Assembly: GCF_018141445.1 (NCBI RefSeq)
Contig: NZ_CP058649.1
Location: 5,537,001 to 5,601,000, forward strand
Direction: 5' to 3'
Source: Vallitalea pronyensis
GTDB lineage: Bacteria > Bacillota > Clostridia > Lachnospirales > Vallitaleaceae
Length of the DNA: 64,000 bases
Part shown: piece by piece, positions 26,588-34,945 of the stretch
Layout: each line of letters opens with the position of its first letter
Numbering within the stretch: position 1 is the first letter of the stretch
The notes under the pieces: generated by a model
The model's database searches: none
The model's input: the letters and a program-made list of their open reading frames with translations, nothing else
What the model was told of the DNA's origin: nothing
Translations under genes and position numbers: made by a program

Positions 26588-27745
26588 CTATTGTTCATAT
26601 TTCCCATATTGTTTTACAAGTTCACTTACCCTTTTAATCCGATCAAATCTTGCATGCGGTACCACTTGATCGGCCACTCCTAAGACGTACCTTGGCTCCT
26701 TAGTCATGACTTTTAGCACCCTGATGACATGGGCATCGAAATCTTCATCGCTTACTTGATCCGAAAAAAGACCCCCAGGTATACCGCCCCAGATAATGGT
26801 ATCATCGTCTACCCATTGATGCAGGTCCTCGATTGCAATATCCCCTACAGGTTCAGGGGTTAGTGCTTCAAGGACGTCAAACCCTGCTGACGATAATTCA
26901 CGGATTAATCCTTTCATGGTACCATCCAGATGGACGAAGGAGTATTTACCAGCTTCTCGAATCCGATTCACCCACTTTTCTTGATACCTCCGCATATAGT
27001 TTTCATAATTGTCTTTTCCTACAACTTCTGATGTGATGTTTTCTGGAATCATTAAACATTCTGCTGGCGAATGAAGTGCGATCATTGCTGCTTCATCATG
27101 TTTCTTTTCCATTAAGGCCATGACTTCTTCAAATAAATCAGGTGCATCCAATTTCATATATATGGTTGCTTCAATACCTGCTCTTAATGCAACAGTCTCC
27201 ATAAATGGACTTTTAGGCAGGTAACACAAAACAACACCATTATCCCCAATTATTTCCCGTCTTCTTTCGGCTAATGCATAGTCTGGCTCATAATAGGTGT
27301 GTTCATATAAATATTTGAAAGCTTCTAAATCCTTATAGGTTTTTAGCAGATGTTCTTGTGGTGCCCAACTGTATGTTTGTTTGGTGTATTGCCATACTTC
27401 TTTCAGATTGCCATAAGGTGTTTCAACCATTGTCACACGATAGTCACTGTCAACGGTTTCCGTGACCTTCACACCATCATATCGGGTTGTAAATGGAAAA
27501 TACCCTTGTAAATAAAACCCTACATCCAAATCACGATGCAACTTCTGAAGACCTTCACCTACAAATGCAGATGCCAGCCCTTCGTTCATCACCGATTGTC
27601 TTTGGGTTGATTTTTTCATGTACTCCTCTGGCATTTTATTATCTTTTAGTAAATAGTCAATCCAATAAGCCAAATCACCACACCATGGCACATAATCTGG
27701 CTTCTCTTTTTTGAGTACGGCTAAGATTCTTTCTCTATTTGTCAT
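26588..27745 (-). CDS. Uroporphyrinogen decarboxylase-family protein, divergent
   Basis: A 385-residue member of the URO-D/MtaA superfamily (TNRERILAVLKKEKPDYVPW at the start is the usual TIM-barrel opening). In the C-terminal half, FVHLDGTMKGL and LEALTPEPVGDI align with the metal region of methyltransferases, but the HxC...C zinc ligands are not present (GVADQVVPHA lacks Cys). It is therefore neither a convincing haem enzyme nor a clear zinc methyltransferase. It follows a second URO-D-like gene by about 130 nt, in a set with a ROK regulator. No haem genes are near; a role in demethylation or sugar-linked metabolism is only a guess. Confidence 0.8.
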   Translation of the reverse strand: MTNRERILAVLKKEKPDYVPWCGDLAYWIDYLLKDNKMPEEYMKKSTQRQSVMNEGLASAFVGEGLQKLHRDLDVGFYLQGYFPFTTRYDGVKVTETVDSDYRVTMVETPYGNLKEVWQYTKQTYSWAPQEHLLKTYKDLEAFKYLYEHTYYEPDYALAERRREIIGDNGVVLCYLPKSPFMETVALRAGIEATIYMKLDAPDLFEEVMALMEKKHDEAAMIALHSPAECLMIPENITSEVVGKDNYENYMRRYQEKWVNRIREAGKYSFVHLDGTMKGLIRELSSAGFDVLEALTPEPVGDIAIEDLHQWVDDDTIIWGGIPGGLFSDQVSDEDFDAHVIRVLKVMTKEPRYVLGVADQVVPHARFDRIKRVSELVKQYGKYEQ

Positions 27746-27873
27746 GCCTTATTCTCCTTTTTCTAACTGCAACACCTTTGTTGATTTTCTTAATCATATG
27801 CAGTATACTAGGAACGTGATTGTGTTTAAGCCTGAAGCGAAAGCTATGTATTCCTTCAGTGCTTAGACTTTTT

Positions 27874-28932
27874 TTATAGATTTAACAAGTGTTCATAGGT
27901 ACCATATTTTTTCGATGCTTCAATCATGGCTTTGAAATTGTCCACATTGGTATTGGGACCCATGGCACATCCTGAGCTTAAAAATAGTCCTCTACCCTTT
28001 GTTGATTCAATGATTTTCTTTGCTTGGGCATCCACTTGTTGTGCGGTACCGATAACTAATGGGTCACTTGGGTTAATGTTACCGACAAGAACCGTATCAT
28101 CAGAAAAAATCTCTCTTGCTGTACCCATATCGACTTTCCAATCCACTTCAATTATTTTTGAATGGATGAATGCCATATCTTGTAGGATTCTACTTGCATC
28201 ACCACAGATATGGACGGAATAAGGAATACCATAATCTTGAACCGCCTTGACCACTTTTTTCTCAGGTTCTAGGGCAAAATTCCGATAGAATTCCGGTGAA
28301 ATCAAATTGGGACCTGCTGATGCATCACCCATAGACGTTGCATGAGCACCTGCATCTTTTTGTGCTTTAGCAAATCGAATACAGGCTTCACTGCACCAGT
28401 TCAATAAGTCTTGAATATCTTTGGGGTTCGCTAATACCAAATCCATCATGAATTGTTCCATACCTCTCAGTAAACAAGCTAAACTAAAGGGTCCTTGATC
28501 AGCTCTCCCCATAACAAATACATGATCACCAATGGCATCAACCAGCCGTTCCGTTGTTTCTAACCATACGGGAAGCCGACCATCTTTTAAGGGGTCAGGT
28601 AACTTGAGGTCTTCAAAATCACGAAGATTCTTAAGCACTGGCTTACTCTCATCAACTGCTGCTACACCATCTTCACGGTAAATCACTTCAGCTCCACACG
28701 CTTCAGCTAATGACGCATCATCCACGTCTATAATGCATCCATCGTATGCATATTTTTCTTGACAGATGATATGACTTTGAGCTAATAGCTTGGCATTATT
28801 GTTAATTTGTCCGATTTTATAGCCTGCTGTTTCACATGCCAGTAAAAAAGATTGTGGCACCACTGGAACCCGGTCAGGTAATTGGCCATTCATCACGGCC
28901 TGACATCTTTCTAGAGATGACATCGCTTTCAT
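27874..28932 (-). CDS. Uroporphyrinogen decarboxylase-family methyltransferase-like protein
   Basis: A 352-residue MtaA/CmuA-like protein. It starts MSSLERCQAVMNGQLPDRVPVVP; the zinc ligands are visible in YSVHICGDAS (His and Cys) and LSSGCAMGPNT (second Cys), the HxC...C set of methylcobamide:CoM-type methyltransferases. Such enzymes move methyl groups between corrinoid proteins and thiols. No corrinoid protein or CoM gene is seen nearby, so the acceptor is unknown. The ribosome binding site is AAAGGAAG. The operator at 29024-29048 lies upstream. Confidence 0.8.
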   Translation of the reverse strand: MKAMSSLERCQAVMNGQLPDRVPVVPQSFLLACETAGYKIGQINNNAKLLAQSHIICQEKYAYDGCIIDVDDASLAEACGAEVIYREDGVAAVDESKPVLKNLRDFEDLKLPDPLKDGRLPVWLETTERLVDAIGDHVFVMGRADQGPFSLACLLRGMEQFMMDLVLANPKDIQDLLNWCSEACIRFAKAQKDAGAHATSMGDASAGPNLISPEFYRNFALEPEKKVVKAVQDYGIPYSVHICGDASRILQDMAFIHSKIIEVDWKVDMGTAREIFSDDTVLVGNINPSDPLVIGTAQQVDAQAKKIIESTKGRGLFLSSGCAMGPNTNVDNFKAMIEASKKYGTYEHLLNL

Positions 28933-29005
28933 CTGTTCACTTCCTTTCTTTTTCTTTACATCTATATAAAAGATTTTAGATGTCCATTAATGAAATAGAT
29001 ACACC

Positions 29006-29048
29006 TTGTTGTATCAACAACTTATATATATACAGTATGTATATATAT
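29006..29048 (-). promoter_or_regulatory. Operator of the URO-D-like genes (shared with the ROK gene)
   Basis: An inverted repeat with 10-bp arms, ATATATATAC-AGTAT-GTATATATAT (29024-29048). The same sequence, identical over 24 nt, occurs upstream of the ROK gene. Directly beside it is a second palindrome, TTGTTG-TAT-CAACAA (29006-29020). Together they are likely binding sites for the ROK repressor and perhaps another factor. Confidence 0.72.
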
Positions 29049-29058
29049 GGATAAATTT

Positions 29059-30261
29059 TTATAGAACCGGCATTTTATAAATTTCTTTCATCACTAATGC
29101 AACGGCCCCTTGTGCCTCAGGATATTTATTCACCATGCTTCGATTAATCAGTACATTTTTAGCTTTGATGCCGAATATATGACCCAGAGCAACGGCTTTC
29201 ACCTTTTCTAAAAATATGGGAAAATTATTAATCACATCGCCGCCTAATATCACCATATCTGGATTAAAAATATTAATAGCATTAGCGACACCGTATCCCA
29301 TAATTCTACCTGCTTCAGAAATAATATCCATGGTTAATGGGTCACCTTCATTGTATGCTTTCACAACTCGATTAAAATCGATGGTATCGGTGGCTTCGTT
29401 GGTCATGGACGATAATGCCCCATTTTCAAGAGCATCTTTTACTTTTCTTACGATTGTGGTGGCACTTGTGTACATTTCCAAGCACCCTTTATTGCCACAA
29501 TAACAGGTTTCGCCATCAACGTTAACGATATGGTGACCAATATGACCTGCATAACCGTCTTTTCCCCGGTATACCTTGTCATCAATGATGATACCGCTGC
29601 CAACCCCTGAATCTACGGTAATGTAGACAAAATCTTTAACACCTTTTCCAACACCAAACCATTGTTCACCGATTGCAGCACAAATGGTATTATATTCAGA
29701 TAGTGTTTTTATGGTAGGTTTATGTTTTTTCAGTAATTGGTTAAAATCAACGTCATGCCAAGCATAGTATTGAAATTCCTTTTTTTGTGATCCTATTTTA
29801 AAACCAGTACCAGGTGTTGCAACCCCCATGCCTATCACGTCATCAACAGCTATCTTATGGGTTGTTATTAATTGTTCACTTATAACATCTATTTGCTTTA
29901 CAATCCGAATGGGATCTTCCTGGTCTTCTATTGGGACAATTAACTTGTCAAGGATATTCCCTTTGAAGTCGGTAAGAATGGCCGTTAAAAAAGTACCAAT
30001 GTTCACACCAATAAAATAACCATAATGCTTGTTGATTTCTAACATAATGGGTTTTCGACCTGAAGCGGTATCTTCTTTTCCGATTTCTATGATTAGTCCT
30101 TCATCAATTAAGCTATTCACAATTCGTAACACGGTGGGTAGTGCTAATTTAGTAATCTTCACCAAGTTAGCTCTTGACACAGGCTCATGTTTTCTCAATT
30201 CGTTTAGAACCATTCTTTTATTGATGTCTTTTAGTAACATTGCATTTCCAATTGTTTTCAT
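29059..30261 (-). CDS. ROK-family transcriptional repressor (NagC/XylR type)
   Basis: A 400-residue protein. Residues 1-70 form a winged helix (VLNELRKHEPVSRANLVKITKLALPTVLRIVNSLIDEGLI). The rest is the ROK sugar-kinase fold with the ROK signature around GYAGHIGHHIVNVDGETCYCGNKGCLEMYTS, which keeps the CxCGxxGCxE zinc motif. It probably senses a sugar and represses the two URO-D-like genes and itself through the ATATATATAC-N5-GTATATA sites. It is upstream of, and transcribed in the same direction as, the URO-D genes. Confidence 0.88.
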   Translation of the reverse strand: MKTIGNAMLLKDINKRMVLNELRKHEPVSRANLVKITKLALPTVLRIVNSLIDEGLIIEIGKEDTASGRKPIMLEINKHYGYFIGVNIGTFLTAILTDFKGNILDKLIVPIEDQEDPIRIVKQIDVISEQLITTHKIAVDDVIGMGVATPGTGFKIGSQKKEFQYYAWHDVDFNQLLKKHKPTIKTLSEYNTICAAIGEQWFGVGKGVKDFVYITVDSGVGSGIIIDDKVYRGKDGYAGHIGHHIVNVDGETCYCGNKGCLEMYTSATTIVRKVKDALENGALSSMTNEATDTIDFNRVVKAYNEGDPLTMDIISEAGRIMGYGVANAINIFNPDMVILGGDVINNFPIFLEKVKAVALGHIFGIKAKNVLINRSMVNKYPEAQGAVALVMKEIYKMPVL

Positions 30262-30321
30262 ATTTACCTTACTCCAATTTTAAAGCTATGATATGATCTA
30301 TAATGTATGCCTTATTTTATA

Positions 30322-30372
30322 TATATACAGTATGTATATAATTATGTTATACCATGCTTCATCTTATGTCAA
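30322..30372 (-). promoter_or_regulatory. Promoter and operator of the ROK gene
   Basis: Minus strand: TTGACA (30372-30367), 17 nt, TAACAT (30349-30344), then at once the operator TATATAC-AGTAT-GTATATA (30340-30322). The operator covers the expected start of transcription, a classical autorepression arrangement. Confidence 0.7.
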
Positions 30373-30499
30373 GTATTTTGCAATGACAAATCATTGGCAT
30401 TTTCGTTATCCATGCTGATGGTTTTGATGACCATTACACTTACGTAAGGCAGACTGGCCACTTAATCCATTGTATGCAATGATTAGATGACAACCTTAT

Positions 30500-30548
30500 A
30501 AAAATAGGACTGCTGCATAACATATACTTCATGTTATTGCAGCAGCCC
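30500..30548 (-). terminator. Terminator of the secreted peptidase-like gene
   Basis: On the minus strand GG-CTGCTGC-(A)ATAACAT pairs with ATGTTAT-GCAGCAG-CC around a 7-nt loop, followed by ATTTTTAT. The rest of 30373-30816 shows no gene or repeat that I can support. Confidence 0.85.
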
Positions 30549-30816
30549 AAATAGCTTAACAACGCGTTCATTCTTTACATTTTATTTACCTTATTCTTAA
30601 TCCCATGCATACGGGATAAGCATCTCGTCACGTCTTTGAATGATTATGAATCATATGCGTTCTTGTCTATGTCTTCATAGTGACACCATAAAACGTTCAT
30701 TATGTAGCAGAAACCCTCTTTTTCATTTTTTTGCAGTAATTATTCTTATGCCATTACTTCTTAATCAACGTGAAATGGTATTGGGACTAACCAGATAGTT
30801 ATTCCTTTTGATGGTA

Positions 30817-32184
30817 TTATTTTACGCTAATGAATTGACCAGTTTCAGCAGAAACGATTGCATTCGTGCCTTGTTCATCAACAAATTCATAAGCTGGTAC
30901 AATGTTTCCATCAACTACACTATAGCAAGGATTTACAGCTACAAAATTAACTGTTCCACTCTTTAATTGACTTGAGATTTCGCTTACTGCATTTGTTAAA
31001 GCTCTATTTACAGGCATAATTTTAGTTTCTGTCATGGCTTCATTAGATGCTACTTGGAAATCACTCCACATTTCTGAAACATGGACGATTTCTTCTCCAT
31101 TAATAAGTAAGGAAACATGATCCGTAGCTCCATTTGAGCGAATATTTAAACCATCAATATGTCTAGCATATCTTACAATATAGCCTACTGTCATAGCTTC
31201 ATTATCATCTACAGTTGCTTCTACAGCAGAAACATAATCCAAAGTAATGTCTTTATCACTATAACCATTATCTTGTAACCATGCCTCAGCTATTTCTTCA
31301 GCTTTACTCTGTGATGTGGTTACTTTTTCAAGAAATACTTCATTTGCTTTAACAGGTGCTGCTGCAGAAGCAAAATCCATAGATGCCATTCTATTTCTAT
31401 TATTAGCAGGAGATATAGTAATCGCTTTATCACTATTAAACTGATCTTCAAATGTTCTTTCGTCCATTAATAGATCTTGTGATACTTTAACATTTTCTTT
31501 TATCATTTCACCATGTAATCCTGCAACTCTCACTTGATTAGCACTAGCATAACTTCTGCTCGGAGCATATGTAACAATACTATTTCCTTCTCTTACATAG
31601 GCACACCAACGATCATTTAAAGAAGATATTGGTGAGTTAGCATAGTACCAAGAATAGAGATAACTATAGCCCTGACCTAAATAATAACCAGTCCAATCAG
31701 CAACAGTGTCATCTGTTCCATCATAGGAATTATTGGTATAACCCATTATATTTTTTGCTGTTGAACCAAACATACTTTTCCATGTTGTATCACGTAAAGT
31801 TAAACAAGTAGCAATGATTACATTTTCAGCTCGAACAGTTGCATCACTTGCACTATATGTATAATCAGCAGTACTGATTGTACCTACACCACCATGTCCT
31901 GTATGGTAAATGGTTTTAATACTACTATCTTGAAGGTAATCTCTCAAACTGTAATAGGATACATTTGTATCTACCGTATCTCTAATATAACCTATGTATT
32001 CTAATCTATTGGCAAAGATATACATGTCTTCATCATCAAGATTATCATATACAGCCGTAATAATATACTTATCCGAAGCTGCTCTACTCTCGACAGTTGT
32101 CGCTATGACGGTGGTACCAAATACCATGGATAACATCAATACCATGGATAATAATTTACTTGTTAATTTTCTTTTGGTTTTCAT
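30817..32184 (-). CDS. Secreted caspase-fold-like (clan CD type) putative cysteine peptidase
   Basis: A 455-residue protein with a signal peptide (basic start, hydrophobic core 11-30, cleavage near AASDK). In the N-terminal domain, strand IKTIYHTGHGG ends in His97-Gly, and strand ENVIIATCLT ends in Cys127. This His-Gly then Cys order after two beta strands is the clan CD (caspase, gingipain, clostripain) pattern. From about residue 265 a second domain (KAEEIAEAWLQDNGYSDKDITLDYVS, then VSLLINGEEIVHV) resembles PepSY/FTP-like inhibitory or anchoring domains. I could not assign a named family, and proteolysis is inferred. It forms a single-gene unit with AGGAGG and its own terminator. Confidence 0.65.
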   Translation of the reverse strand: MKTKRKLTSKLLSMVLMLSMVFGTTVIATTVESRAASDKYIITAVYDNLDDEDMYIFANRLEYIGYIRDTVDTNVSYYSLRDYLQDSSIKTIYHTGHGGVGTISTADYTYSASDATVRAENVIIATCLTLRDTTWKSMFGSTAKNIMGYTNNSYDGTDDTVADWTGYYLGQGYSYLYSWYYANSPISSLNDRWCAYVREGNSIVTYAPSRSYASANQVRVAGLHGEMIKENVKVSQDLLMDERTFEDQFNSDKAITISPANNRNRMASMDFASAAAPVKANEVFLEKVTTSQSKAEEIAEAWLQDNGYSDKDITLDYVSAVEATVDDNEAMTVGYIVRYARHIDGLNIRSNGATDHVSLLINGEEIVHVSEMWSDFQVASNEAMTETKIMPVNRALTNAVSEISSQLKSGTVNFVAVNPCYSVVDGNIVPAYEFVDEQGTNAIVSAETGQFISVK

Positions 32185-32783
32185 AAAAATTTTCCTCCTA
32201 TTAGTCCTTTATTTGTTTTATAATTTCTATTTTGTAGACACTAACTTGTCCAATAATAGACAACTTGTGCCTTTCTGTAGGCATACAGATGCTGATTGAT
32301 ATGTAATGATGTATGGTCAAGTGGTTCATCATATAGCACTTTGCTATAAATGCTTACCACAAAGAAACAATATCTTAAACGAACATATATTGACAGTCAG
32401 ACGTAATCGTATATTAATTCAGCATCATATAGTAATAATTGAGTCATAATAGTCTAATATATTAAACTAACTATATTTTAACACTATTTTAATTAAAAAT
32501 CAATATTTTTAATTTTTTTATAATATTTTTATTATAAACTAAAATAAATAATATTTTAACAATCTTAGTTTTCTGTTCGATTACTAGTATGCTTTCATAG
32601 AACTATCTTTATAAAAATTCACAAAAAAAGAGCTATCCTTAACTAACCCTATGACGGTTAAATATAGGCTAACTCAATAATGTTTTTTTATTGTTTCGAT
32701 TTATTCAATCAAAACCCATCCTATAGCTCAATCAAAATAGCTAAACCATGTGCTATTGACCTCCTATAAAGGATTCAGGTATG
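32185..32783. other. 599-nt AT-rich intergenic region
   Basis: The left half should hold the promoter of the secreted peptidase-like gene; long A/T runs prevent a clear choice of boxes. The right end holds a probable terminator for the phosphorylase operon (32623-32729). I see no coding potential. Confidence 0.4.
32623..32729 (-). terminator. Probable terminator of the nucleoside-catabolic operon
   Basis: Minus strand: GAGCTAT (32729-32723) pairs with ATAGCTC (32636-32630), enclosing a smaller TTAACC/GGGTTA hairpin, and a T7 run follows. The loop is long, so confidence is moderate. Confidence 0.5.
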
Positions 32784-33533
32784 TTATATGGGCATCATAC
32801 TTTCATATAGACGATAAAAGGCTTCTAAAGCTAAGATAATCTCTTTCTTTTCACCTTCTGCAGCCAGATCACCATCATCCACATAATCATTAATACCGTC
32901 CTTTACATCTGCTTCATAACGGACCACATTATTCAAGATACTGGCTACATGCACTTCTCTAAGATTGCCTAATGTATAGAGTGTAGCCGTCTCCATATCG
33001 GAGCCCAGTACCTTTTTACTGTTCCAATAGGTCATACGTTCCAATTCATCATCAATATAGAACGAATCATGGCTTCTAGCAATCCCAAGATACGTGCGAT
33101 AACCAAGTTCTTTACTGGTATCATCAATGGCTCTTATCAGGTCATAGGATGCCACAGCCGGATAGTTCTCTTTCACATACATACGGGATGCACCGTCTTC
33201 CCTAACTGCTGCTGTTGGGATAATCAAATCACCAATATCAATATAGGCCTGACATGCACCTGCACTACCAATACGGATAAAATACTTTGCACCGCATGCC
33301 ACTAACTCTTCTAGAGCAATGGTTGCCGATGCACCACCTATACCTGTAGAAGTGACCGTTATGGGCATATCTTTATAGGTCCCTTTTATGGTGCGAAACT
33401 CTCGATTATAAGCAATTTCTTCCCAGCTGTCCAAAAATCCAGCTACCCGCAGAACCCGTTCTGGGTCTCCTGGCAAAAGTACCATCTTATCAATATCTTC
33501 CTCGGTACATAGTATATGAGGCTGTTTCATCAT
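32784..33533 (-). CDS. Uridine/nucleoside phosphorylase
   Basis: A 249-residue NP-I family phosphorylase. ILCTEEDIDKMVLLPGDPERV binds phosphate, TVTSTGIGGASATIALEELV and FIRIGSAGACQ form the nucleoside pocket, and VLGSDMETATLYTLG is the ribose-binding Glu region. The pattern is nearest to uridine phosphorylase, which converts uridine and phosphate to uracil and ribose 1-phosphate, but purine substrates are possible. It is the last gene of a group with the flavoprotein (10 nt gap) and the M20 hydrolase, within a locus otherwise devoted to nucleosides. Confidence 0.88.
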   Translation of the reverse strand: MMKQPHILCTEEDIDKMVLLPGDPERVLRVAGFLDSWEEIAYNREFRTIKGTYKDMPITVTSTGIGGASATIALEELVACGAKYFIRIGSAGACQAYIDIGDLIIPTAAVREDGASRMYVKENYPAVASYDLIRAIDDTSKELGYRTYLGIARSHDSFYIDDELERMTYWNSKKVLGSDMETATLYTLGNLREVHVASILNNVVRYEADVKDGINDYVDDGDLAAEGEKKEIILALEAFYRLYESMMPI

Positions 33534-33542
33534 GATCCCTCC

Positions 33543-34868
33543 CTAGAATTTTAATATGGTTTCTAATAATGCTTCGGATAATGTGGGATGCACGTATAAG
33601 CTTTCACGTATCTCAGAGAGGGTTACTTTCTTGTCTATGAGAAGTCCCAATGAACCAACCAACTCAGATACGTTGTCACCATACATCCATATACCTAATA
33701 CATGCCCCTCATGATCCAATAATACTTTTAAGAAGTCTTCATCATGTCTTTTATTATAACCTCGCCACGTATCTTTAAAATAAGTCTTTTCCACGTGGTA
33801 AGGTATATTTTTCTGAATCAATTCCCATTCTTGATAGCCTGCTCCTGCAATTTCACCAACTGTAAAAATAGCTCTTGGTAAGCTTTGATAATGCTGAGGC
33901 ACGCTATCACCATTATCAATGGTTTTAACTACGAGACTTCCTTGTGAGATGGCTACATGGGCCATACCTAATAGGCCATTAATATCACCTATAGCATAGA
34001 TATTGTCAACATTGGTTTGCAGACGCTCATTCACAAGGATTTTTTCTTGATCTGTATTCACCCCTATAGAAGTTAGCCCCTTAGGGAAATTAGGCTTTCG
34101 AAAGCCTGTTACAAGGATTTTATCACCATTTAAAACCTGGCCATCTTCTAAAGTAACCTGACCGCAACCATGGTGAACATTGGCTTTTACTACACCTATA
34201 CCTTTTATGAATCGAACACCTCTTTTAACTAAATCTTCTTCAAGAGGCTTAATCAAATCTTTATCATTTCCTAGTAGTATGGTATCTTCTTTTTCGATAA
34301 CCGTTACGTTGGAGTCAAGGTAAGTAAAGAGTGAAGCAAATTCAATCCCTTCCACATTGCCGCCTACAATAATGAGCTCTTTTGGTAACGCCTGAAGCCC
34401 AATAGCTTCCTCATGAGAAATGATTGTGTCATGGTCAAGGTGTATGTCCATGATACCCGTTGGGGATGTGCCCGTGGCAATCACCATGTTTTTAGCTTCC
34501 AGGGTTTCATGTCCCACTCGGTAATGATACCTGTCCACACATTCACCGTCGCCAAAGAAAATATCCACATGGAGGTCTTCTAGGCTCTGTTTTATTTTCG
34601 ATTCAACATTTTCCATATCCATGGTTGTTTTTTGAAAAATGTCCCCATATACCTTTGATTGATCAACAGTTATCCCCAAGTCTTCTCGAACATCTTCTAT
34701 TTTTTTAACCCGATCAAGCATATATTTTACGGGTAAACAGCCCCATCTAAAGCCTGTCCCACCTAACGTATGCTTTTCCACAATTGCCACTTGTTTACCT
34801 AGCCTTGCGGCACTGACCGCACAGTAATAACCCGCTGGTCCAGAACCAATGACTATAATATCATACAT
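33543..34868 (-). CDS. Pyridine nucleotide-disulfide oxidoreductase-like flavoprotein with altered redox site
   Basis: A 441-residue class I flavoprotein: FAD site YDIIVIGSGPAGYYCA, second NAD site ELIIVGGNVEGIEFASLF, and C-terminal interface HPTLSEALLETI with the His-Glu pair. In dihydrolipoamide dehydrogenases the motif GGTCxxxGCxPxK has two Cys; here it is GGTGFRWGCLPVK, so the first Cys is Gly39 while Cys44 remains. A normal disulfide cannot form. It may use a single thiol, as CoA-disulfide reductases and mercaptan-type enzymes do, or act on a different substrate. Start: second ATG, 9 nt after AAAGGA. It is co-transcribed with the phosphorylase. Confidence 0.78.
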   Translation of the reverse strand: MYDIIVIGSGPAGYYCAVSAARLGKQVAIVEKHTLGGTGFRWGCLPVKYMLDRVKKIEDVREDLGITVDQSKVYGDIFQKTTMDMENVESKIKQSLEDLHVDIFFGDGECVDRYHYRVGHETLEAKNMVIATGTSPTGIMDIHLDHDTIISHEEAIGLQALPKELIIVGGNVEGIEFASLFTYLDSNVTVIEKEDTILLGNDKDLIKPLEEDLVKRGVRFIKGIGVVKANVHHGCGQVTLEDGQVLNGDKILVTGFRKPNFPKGLTSIGVNTDQEKILVNERLQTNVDNIYAIGDINGLLGMAHVAISQGSLVVKTIDNGDSVPQHYQSLPRAIFTVGEIAGAGYQEWELIQKNIPYHVEKTYFKDTWRGYNKRHDEDFLKVLLDHEGHVLGIWMYGDNVSELVGSLGLLIDKKVTLSEIRESLYVHPTLSEALLETILKF

Positions 34869-34945
34869 GTTGTCCATTCCTTTCAGTTTGGTTTGTCCAA
34901 TAGATAAGTTATGTGCCTAGCCCATGAACTGTACCCTATATCGGC

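Noticed and set aside
26588..28932. Haem biosynthesis (hemE) for the two URO-D-like genes
   Set aside because: No other haem gene is near, the zinc-thiol ligands of one point to methyl transfer, and the shared ROK operator points to sugar-linked control.
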